This document shows, piece by piece, positions 58,411 through 64,000 of a DNA stretch of 64,000 nt. A program made the position numbers and the translations under genes. The stretch spans positions 17,506 through 81,505 of the forward strand of contig JAMQGV010000037.1 in assembly GCA_025994075.1 (NCBI GenBank). Reading direction: 5' to 3'. Origin of the DNA: Vicinamibacteria bacterium (lineage in GTDB: Bacteria; Acidobacteriota; Vicinamibacteria; Fen-336). The notes under the pieces are model-generated. The model was not told the DNA's origin. It saw only the letters and a list, made by a program, of their open reading frames with translations, and did no database searches. Numbering within the stretch: position 1 is the stretch's first letter; each line of letters starts with the position of its first letter.

Positions 58411-59391
58411 CTCTCTTTTGAGGCTGCGCAGCATCAGCGCCTCGAGCGCTTCGCGCGGCGGCTGGCCCTCGTAGAGCACGGCCCGCATGCGCTCGCAGAT
58501 CGGCAGTTCGACGCCGGAGTCCTGCGCCATCGCACACGCCGCGAGCGTCGTGCGCACGCCCTCGGCGACCTGGTGCGGCTCCTGCGCCTCGGCCAGGCTG
58601 CGCCCCGCGCCGAGCGCCTGGCCGAGCCGGCGGTTGCGCGACAGGGCGCCCGTGCAGGTGAGCACGAGGTCGCCGAGCCCGGCCAGCCCGGCGACCGTGT
58701 CGGCGCGCCCGCCGCGAGCCGCCACCAGGCGCGCGATCTCCGCCAGCCCGCGGGTGATCAGCGCCGCGGTCGTGTTGTGGCCGTAGCCGAGCCCGTCGAG
58801 GATGCCGGCGGCGATCGCAACGACGTTCTTGAGCGCCCCGGCCAGCTCGACGCCGACGACGTCGTCGCTCGTGTAGGCGCGGAAGCTGCGGGTCGAGATC
58901 GCGCGCTGGATCGCCTCGGCGGCAGCGCGGTCGGCGCTCGCGACGACCACCGCGGTGGGCAGCCCGTGCGCGACCTCGACCGCGAAGCTGGGGCCCGAGA
59001 GCACGGCCAGCGGGCGGCCCGGGGCCTCCGCCGCGGCCACCTCGGTCATGCGCAGCAGCGTGTCGAGCTCGAAGCCCTTGGTGGCCGACACCAGCACGGC
59101 GCCCGGCGCGAGGTGCGGGACGGCCTGCGCGTAGACGCCGCGCGCGAACTGCGACGGGATGGCGACGACGACGGCCTCCGCGCCCGCCAGGGCGGCAGCC
59201 AGGTCGAGCGTGGGCGCGATGCCCTCGGGCAGCACCACGTCGCCGAGGTAGAGCGAGTTGGTGCGGCGCTCGCGGAGCTCGGCCGCGATCTCGGGTTCGC
59301 GCAGCCACAGCCCCACGGCATGCCCCGCGCGCGCGAACTGCGCGGCCAGCGCCGTGCCCCAGGCGCCGCCGCCGAGCACCGCGCACTTCAC
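58408..59391 (-). CDS. gpsA: Glycerol-3-phosphate dehydrogenase [NAD(P)+]
   Basis: 327 residues from GTG 59391 (GTGA overlap with plsY). Makes sn-glycerol-3-phosphate for phospholipids. Motifs: VLGGGAWGTALA (NAD loop), SATKGFE, LSGPSFAVEVA, VELAGALKNVVAIAAG (active Lys), GLAGLGDLVLTCT. Next to plsY as in many bacteria. Confidence 0.96.
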   Translation of the reverse strand: MKCAVLGGGAWGTALAAQFARAGHAVGLWLREPEIAAELRERRTNSLYLGDVVLPEGIAPTLDLAAALAGAEAVVVAIPSQFARGVYAQAVPHLAPGAVLVSATKGFELDTLLRMTEVAAAEAPGRPLAVLSGPSFAVEVAHGLPTAVVVASADRAAAEAIQRAISTRSFRAYTSDDVVGVELAGALKNVVAIAAGILDGLGYGHNTTAALITRGLAEIARLVAARGGRADTVAGLAGLGDLVLTCTGALSRNRRLGQALGAGRSLAEAQEPHQVAEGVRTTLAACAMAQDSGVELPICERMRAVLYEGQPPREALEALMLRSLKRE

Positions 59392-59996
59392 GGCCGCGCG
59401 CCCTCCGGCTTCGGCGCCCCCAGCTTCCGCTCGCTCCCCGCCGCGAGGCGCGCCAGGTTGCTGCGGTGCTTCCAGATCACGACGGCGCCGACCAGCGCCG
59501 CCGCGACCCACGTCGACCGCGGCGCGCCGCCGGCCCACGCGCCGACCGCGAGTGCCACGGCGCCGACGATCGAGCCGATCGAGACGTAGCGGGTGGCCGC
59601 GGCGACGACCACGAACACGACGACCGCGGAGAGGGTCGCCCACGGCGCGAGCGGCAGGAAGGCGCCGGCGCCGGTGGCGACGCCCTTGCCGCCGCGGAAG
59701 CCGAGGAACACCGGGTAGAGGTGCCCCGCGACCGCCGCGGCCGCGCACGCGGGCGGCAGCCAGTCCGGCCCCCCGGCCTGGAGCGCGAGCCACGCGGCCA
59801 GCGCCCCCTTTCCCGAGTCGAGCACGAACGCGATCGCCCCCGGCACCTTGCCCGCGTTGCGCATGACGTTGGTCGCGCCGACGTTGCCGCTGCCGACCTC
59901 GCGCACGTCGCGCACGCCCCACAGCCGCGCGACGACGAAGCTGAAGGGGATGGCGCCGAGCAGGTAGGCGGCGACCAGGGCAGCGAGGGGCATCAT
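59388..59996 (-). CDS. plsY: Glycerol-3-phosphate acyltransferase PlsY
   Basis: 202 residues; ATG 59996 overlaps the thpR stop as ATGA (59993 is the alternative). Integral membrane enzyme using acyl-phosphate. GSGNVGATN and FRGGKGVAT-type motifs (VLDSGKG, GHLYPVFLGFRGGKGVATG) and VWKHRSNL near the end are visible. Needs a PlsX partner elsewhere. Confidence 0.95.
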   Translation of the reverse strand: MMPLAALVAAYLLGAIPFSFVVARLWGVRDVREVGSGNVGATNVMRNAGKVPGAIAFVLDSGKGALAAWLALQAGGPDWLPPACAAAAVAGHLYPVFLGFRGGKGVATGAGAFLPLAPWATLSAVVVFVVVAAATRYVSIGSIVGAVALAVGAWAGGAPRSTWVAAALVGAVVIWKHRSNLARLAAGSERKLGAPKPEGARP

Positions 59997-60595
59997 GGAG
60001 CGGCGGGAGTATATCGGGGGCCAGCCGGGCCGCGCGGGGGCGTGACGCCGAGCGGCAGCCGGCGCAGCGCGGTGTAGCGCGCGCCGCCGGGCTCGAGGTC
60101 GCTGCGGAACAGCACCAGCTCCGACAGTCGCGCGGGCGGCAGCGACACCGCGGGCAGGCGCGGGGAGGGCGCGTGCTCGCGCCACCGGCCGAGGGTGACG
60201 TGGGGCGCGAACGGACGCCGCTCGGGGGCGAAGCCGGCGGCGCGCGCCGCCCGTTCGCAGGCCGCCTGCAGCGTGCGCACGGGCTCGGGCAGGTCCAGCC
60301 CGACCCACAGCACGCGCGGCGCGCCACGGCCCGGAAACACGCCGAGCCCGGTTGCGGCTGCGGCGGCGGCCGGGCAGGCCGCGGCGGCGGGCGCGAGCGC
60401 CGCGGCCAGGTCCTCGACCTGGTCGGCGCGGGTCGCGCCGAAGAAGCGCAGGGTCAGGTGGAGCCCCTCGGGGCGCACCCGCCTGAGGCCCCGGAACCCC
60501 GCGACCGGCCCGGCGAGCAGTTCCACGAGCGCCGCGTGCAGGTCCGCGCCCACCTCGAGGGCGGCGAAGGCGCGCAGCGTCGTGGCGTCGGCCAC
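59993..60595 (-). CDS. thpR: RNA 2',3'-cyclic phosphodiesterase (2'-5' RNA ligase family)
   Basis: 200 residues from GTG 60595. Two HxTx motifs (HLTLRFFG, HVTLGRWR) give the 2H phosphoesterase fold. RAFAALEVG opening is typical. 4 bases after cinA, ATGA overlap with plsY. Confidence 0.9.
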   Translation of the reverse strand: MADATTLRAFAALEVGADLHAALVELLAGPVAGFRGLRRVRPEGLHLTLRFFGATRADQVEDLAAALAPAAAACPAAAAAATGLGVFPGRGAPRVLWVGLDLPEPVRTLQAACERAARAAGFAPERRPFAPHVTLGRWREHAPSPRLPAVSLPPARLSELVLFRSDLEPGGARYTALRRLPLGVTPPRGPAGPRYTPAAP

Positions 60596-60599
60596 GGCG

Positions 60600-61847
60600 T
60601 CAGCCCTGCGACAGCCCCAGCAGGGCGCGGCGCAGCAGCTCGAGCGCGAGCCGCACGCTCTGCGTGCGCACCCGCCAGCGATCGCCGGGGAAACGCGCCA
60701 GCCGGTGGTGCTCGCCGAGCGCGCCCGCGATCGCGAGGTGCACCGTGCCGACCGGCTTGTCGGCGCTGCCGCCATCCGGCCCCGCGACGCCGGTGACCGC
60801 GACGCCGAGGTCCGCGCCCGCCACCCGCAGCGCGCCGCGCGCCATCGCCCGCGCCACCTCCTCGCTGACGGCGCCGTGGGCCTCGATCTGGGCGGCGTCG
60901 ACGCCCAGCTCCTCGATCTTCGCCGCGTTCGAGTAGGTGACGAAGCCGCGCTCGAAGAAACGCGAGGCACCCGGGGCGTCGGTCAGCGCCGCGCACAGCA
61001 TGCCCGCGGTGCACGACTCGGCGACGGCCAGCGTAAGCCCGCGCTCGGCGAGCAGCGCGGCCACCACCTCGGGCAGCTCGCGGCCGTCCTCGGAGTAGAC
61101 GCGGCCGGGCAGCGCCTCGCGCAGGGGCGCGGCCAGCGACTCGATCAGCGCCTCGGCCGCCGCGTCGTCCGCGGCCTCGGCCACGAGGTGCAGCTCGACC
61201 TGGCCGGCGGCACCGAGGATCGTCGTGCGCGGGTTGGCGAACCGCGTGTAGACCGGCGCCGCCTTCTGCTCGACGTCGCTCTCGCCCATGCCGGCGATGC
61301 GCAGGATCCGGGTCTTCACGACCCGCTGCCCCGCCCGCGCGCGCAGCAGCGGCAGGAACTCGCCCGCGAACAGCGGCTTCATCTCGTGGGGCGGCCCGGG
61401 CAGCAGGAACAGCAGCCGGCCGTCGACCTCGACCCACTGCGCGGGCGCGGTGCCGCGCGGGTTCCTGACCAGCGTCCCGCCCTCGATCACGTCGCCCTGC
61501 CTGGTGTTGACCTCGGGCATCACGCGGCCGAAGCCGGCGAAGCGCTCGCGCAGGAACCCCACGTAGGTCTCGTCGCGGACGAGCCCGCGGCCCGCCGCCT
61601 CGGCGGCCGCCTCGCGGGTCAGGTCGTCCTCCGTCGGGCCCAGGCCGCCGGTCGCGATCACGACGTCGGCCCGCTCGAGGGCGACGCGGAAGCCGCGCAC
61701 GAGGGCGGCGCGGTCGTCGGCGATCGTCTGGCGGGCGACGGTCTCGATGCCGATCTCCAGCAGCCGGTCGGTCAGCCACAGCGCGTTGGTGTCCTGGCGC
61801 AGCGGCGTCAGCAACTCGCTGCCGAGGGCGAGGATCTCGGCCTTCAC
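60600..61847 (-). CDS. cinA: CinA family nicotinamide-nucleotide amidohydrolase
   Basis: 415 residues from GTG 61847 (GTGA overlap with pgpA). N-terminal MoaB/COG1058 domain (ALGSELL, ATGGLGPTEDDLT, LPGPPHEM) and C-terminal PncC amidase domain (VAESCTAGML, VTGVAGPDGG). NMN recycling; competence-linked in some species. Confidence 0.94.
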   Translation of the reverse strand: MKAEILALGSELLTPLRQDTNALWLTDRLLEIGIETVARQTIADDRAALVRGFRVALERADVVIATGGLGPTEDDLTREAAAEAAGRGLVRDETYVGFLRERFAGFGRVMPEVNTRQGDVIEGGTLVRNPRGTAPAQWVEVDGRLLFLLPGPPHEMKPLFAGEFLPLLRARAGQRVVKTRILRIAGMGESDVEQKAAPVYTRFANPRTTILGAAGQVELHLVAEAADDAAAEALIESLAAPLREALPGRVYSEDGRELPEVVAALLAERGLTLAVAESCTAGMLCAALTDAPGASRFFERGFVTYSNAAKIEELGVDAAQIEAHGAVSEEVARAMARGALRVAGADLGVAVTGVAGPDGGSADKPVGTVHLAIAGALGEHHRLARFPGDRWRVRTQSVRLALELLRRALLGLSQG

Positions 61848-62308
61848 GCGAAGGGGACCACCACGAGGGCCGCGCGCAGCGCGAGGTTGGCCCAGATCCC
61901 GGCGAACACGTCGTCGGTCATGATGCCCCAGCCGCCGGGCAGCGCCTCGAGCTGGCGCGCCGGCCACGGCTTGACCACGTCCATCACCCGGAACAGGACG
62001 AAGCCGGCGAGCGCGGTCGCCGGCGTGAACGGCAGCGCCAGGTAGGTGATCCACTGTCCCACGATCTCGTCCACGACGGCGATCCCGGGGTCCTTGCGGC
62101 CGGCCACCTCGGCGGCGACCTTCGAGGCGGCCACGCCCAGCAGGTAGACGACGACCACGGCGGCCAGCTGCACCCAGAGCGGCGCGTGGACGAGTGGCAG
62201 GAACAGCAGCACCCCGACGGCCGAGCCGGCCGTGCCGGGCGCCACCGGCGAGTAGCCCGAGCCGAAGCCCGTGGCCAGCACCAGCGCGGCGCGTCTTCCG
62301 AGTGTCAT
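61844..62308 (-). CDS. pgpA: Phosphatidylglycerophosphatase A
   Basis: 154 residues. Dephosphorylates phosphatidylglycerophosphate. GFGSGYSPVAPGTAGS start, VVDEIVGQWITY active segment, RVMDVVKPWPARQLE and GIMTDDVFAG. Several TM helices. TACCAT lies 9 bases upstream of the ATG. The earlier in-frame-looking ATG is closed at once. Confidence 0.94.
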   Translation of the reverse strand: MTLGRRAALVLATGFGSGYSPVAPGTAGSAVGVLLFLPLVHAPLWVQLAAVVVVYLLGVAASKVAAEVAGRKDPGIAVVDEIVGQWITYLALPFTPATALAGFVLFRVMDVVKPWPARQLEALPGGWGIMTDDVFAGIWANLALRAALVVVPFA

Positions 62309-62317
62309 GGCCCGTTC

Positions 62318-62323
62318 ATGGTA
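62318..62323 (-). promoter_or_regulatory. Candidate -10 element (TACCAT) of pgpA
   Basis: TACCAT on the minus strand ends 9 bases before ATG 62308 without an SD between. The pgpA-cinA-thpR-plsY-gpsA run would start here. Confidence 0.35.
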
Positions 62324-62345
62324 ACCGCGCCGCCGTGCGGCCCGT

Positions 62346-63917
62346 TCAGCGCCGGCGCAGCCGGCCTTCGGGGTCGCGCGGGGCCACGCGCAGCGTCTCC
62401 GAGTGGCCCACCTGCACGCGGCCGGCGGCGCCGCGCAGCGCGCGCAGGTGCTTGCGGCGGGCGACGTGGACGTCGACCGCGGCCGCCTCGCGCGCGGCGC
62501 TGTGGTACGCCGCGACCTCGGCGGCCTCGCGCAGGTCGGGAGCCGCGGCGCGGCCCTCGGGGTCGCGCAGGATCACGTGGGCGCCGGGCACGTCGCGGGC
62601 GTGGAACCAGAGGTCCTCGGGGCGGGCGAGGCCGAAGGTGAGCTGGTGGTTCTCCTTCGCGCCACGTCCGACGTGGAGCAGCAGGCCGCCGCTGGTCAGG
62701 TAGCGGCGCGGCGCGGCGTCCTCGCGGGCGGGCTCGCGGACCGGGGTGGCCGGCAGCTCCGCGCCGGACCGCGCCTCGCCCAGCGCCCGCTCGCGGTCGA
62801 CAGCCGCCGCGAGGTCCGCGCGCGCCTGCGCGATGCGGGCCGCGATCCGCTCGCGCGCTCCCGCGTTGCGCCGCGCGCGGTCGAACAGCCGATTGGCGTT
62901 GTCCACCGCGCGCAGGCGCGGGTCCAGCTTCAGGTGAAGCGGCGGGCCGCCGCGCGGATCGGCCAGCGTGGCCTCCGCGGCGCCGGGCGTCACGGCGCCG
63001 GGATCGGCGAGCAGCGCTTCGGCGGCGTGGCGCAGGCGCTCCTCCGGCTCCAGCCGGTCGCGGTCGCGCTCCAGGTGGGCGAGGAGTTGCGAAAGCCGCC
63101 GGCGCTTCTCGCGGGCGGCCTTCAGGGCGTCCTGGCGGGCAGCGGCGAAGGACTCGCCACGCCGGCGCTCCTCGAACACGCGCTGCGCCGCCTCGCTCCA
63201 GCTCGCGGCGGCCTCGGCGCAGCGGCCGTCCGGCGGCTCGATCGGCCACAGCTCGGGCGGGTCGGCGGCTGCGGCCCCGGCGTCGCGACGGGCCAGCGGC
63301 GCGCGCGAGACCACGTGCGGCGCTGCTGTGGCCGCCGCGCGCTGCCAGCGCTGCCAGCTTCCGGCCTCCCCGTCCCACGCGCGCGCCAGCCACGGCCCGA
63401 GCCCCGGGCACGCGCGCAGGCGCTCGCCCGCCGACGCGCCCGCCGGCGGCGGCGCCTGCCACCACTCGCCGGCGCCGGGGCGCGGTTCGGGCAGCGGCCA
63501 GGCGTCTTCGCCGAACAGCGTCGCGACGGGCTCGCCGGGGCGCGCGAGGCTGATCGACGGCGCGGCGCCGGAAGGGCGCAGTGCGAGGGTGCCGCCGGTG
63601 GTCTCGATCCGAAGCGAGCGCTCGCCGGCGACGCGCTCGAGCCCGACCACGCGGGCGCCCTCGAGGTGCTTGCGCAGGAGCAGCAGCGCGTGCCCGTCGC
63701 GCCCGCCCGGCGGCGACGCGGTCCCGCCCCGCGCGGCCTCGCGCGAGACGCGCCACGCGCCCGCGCAACGCGGCCAGGCGCTGAGCAGCAGCCGCTCCTT
63801 CTGGCGCGCCAGCTCGAGCACGACGACGCGGTTCCCCGCCCGCACCTTCTCGATCCGTCGCCCGACGACGAACGGAAGCACCTCCCCGATCAGCCGATCG
63901 ATCGTGAGCGAGTCCAT
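62346..63917 (-). CDS. rqcH: NFACT-family protein (RqcH/FpbA-like)
   Basis: 523 residues, slightly short. Family role: binds stalled 50S-peptidyl-tRNA complexes and drives alanine tailing, or binds fibronectin. NFACT-N at 1-240 (DRLIGEVLPFVVGRRIEKV), coiled coil at about 255-400, NFACT-R at about 410-510 (KENHQLTFGLARPEDLWFHARDVPGAHVIL shortened here to LWFHARDVPGAHVIL). The Asp-Arg pair usual near residue 97 is Glu-Arg (E99-R100). No SD is visible before ATG 63917. Confidence 0.85.
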   Translation of the reverse strand: MDSLTIDRLIGEVLPFVVGRRIEKVRAGNRVVVLELARQKERLLLSAWPRCAGAWRVSREAARGGTASPPGGRDGHALLLLRKHLEGARVVGLERVAGERSLRIETTGGTLALRPSGAAPSISLARPGEPVATLFGEDAWPLPEPRPGAGEWWQAPPPAGASAGERLRACPGLGPWLARAWDGEAGSWQRWQRAAATAAPHVVSRAPLARRDAGAAAADPPELWPIEPPDGRCAEAAASWSEAAQRVFEERRRGESFAAARQDALKAAREKRRRLSQLLAHLERDRDRLEPEERLRHAAEALLADPGAVTPGAAEATLADPRGGPPLHLKLDPRLRAVDNANRLFDRARRNAGARERIAARIAQARADLAAAVDRERALGEARSGAELPATPVREPAREDAAPRRYLTSGGLLLHVGRGAKENHQLTFGLARPEDLWFHARDVPGAHVILRDPEGRAAAPDLREAAEVAAYHSAAREAAAVDVHVARRKHLRALRGAAGRVQVGHSETLRVAPRDPEGRLRRR

Positions 63918-63927
63918 TCAGGAGTCG

Positions 63928-64000
63928 CGGGGGGGGCCGGGGGGGGCAGCCCCCCCCCCCGGGGAGAGGGGGGGGGCGGAGCGACCGGGCCCCCCCCCCC
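63928..64000. other. Homopolymeric G/C tail
   Basis: Runs of G8, G6, C12, G9 and C10 dominate from 63928 to the end. No gene or structure can be trusted here. It looks like a contig end or a sequencing artefact; a natural G-quadruplex tract is less likely. Confidence 0.7.

Overview
The window is about 64 kb of very GC-rich (by eye well above 70%), densely packed bacterial chromosome with no insertion sequences, prophage, CRISPR array or rRNA. It carries 56 complete protein genes, one gene truncated at the left edge and one tRNA. No gene-free stretch exceeds about 245 bases. Many eukaryote-like Ser/Thr kinases, PEGA, FHA, TPR, HEAT, FG-GAP and DUF4388-type proteins sit among classic housekeeping operons (ffh-rpsP-khpA-rimM-trmD-rplS-rnhB, ribD-ribE-ribBA, gpsA-plsY-thpR-cinA-pgpA). 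This mix points to Acidobacteriota (Thermoanaerobaculia-like) or, second, Myxococcota. That is inference; there is no rRNA to settle it.

Layout. 1-7.6 kb: the start of a LMW tyrosine phosphatase, a secreted VWA/PAN protein, gcvT, a zinc-ribbon M50-like membrane protease, and an operon of a kinase-ferredoxin-cyclase-globin fusion, plsC, and a glycosyltransferase-methyltransferase fusion. 7.6-21.4 kb: an FG-GAP propeller protein, an alpha/beta hydrolase, a GT2, a NUDIX hydrolase, ferrochelatase, RNase D coupled to a kinase-WD40 protein, a deoxyhypusine synthase-like enzyme with a secreted nuclease and a REC-DUF4388 protein, and a thioesterase. 21.6 kb: tRNA-Leu(GAG). 21.7-26.6 kb: a membrane GT-C-like protein, an MFS transporter and a GspE-N-domain protein. 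26.7-32 kb: a hybrid histidine kinase, a response regulator and two EAL proteins. 32-45 kb: a Ser/Thr phosphorylation cassette (PP2C, kinase, PEGA/PDZ, TPR-NHL, FHA), DnaJ-TPR, HEAT proteins, a RodZ-like protein and a large TPR protein. 45-64 kb: the ribosome/SRP, riboflavin/FtsY and phospholipid operons, an HD-GYP/FHA-cyclase pair, and an NFACT (RqcH) gene. The window ends in homopolymeric G/C that looks like a contig end.

Most notable: (i) the 772-residue Ser/Thr kinase - [2Fe-2S] ferredoxin - class III cyclase - globin fusion, whose cyclase domain lacks several catalytic residues; (ii) two genes with no usual start codon that appear to begin at CTG in a CTGA overlap within nearly identical 17-base contexts; (iii) a recurring TAnnnT element 6-9 bases before start codons, the signature of leaderless transcripts; (iv) a structured leader and a palindrome-bearing promoter in front of ffh.

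Expression style: genes overlap constantly at GTGA, ATGA or TGATG junctions, so translational coupling is the rule. Both SD-led and apparently leaderless starts occur.
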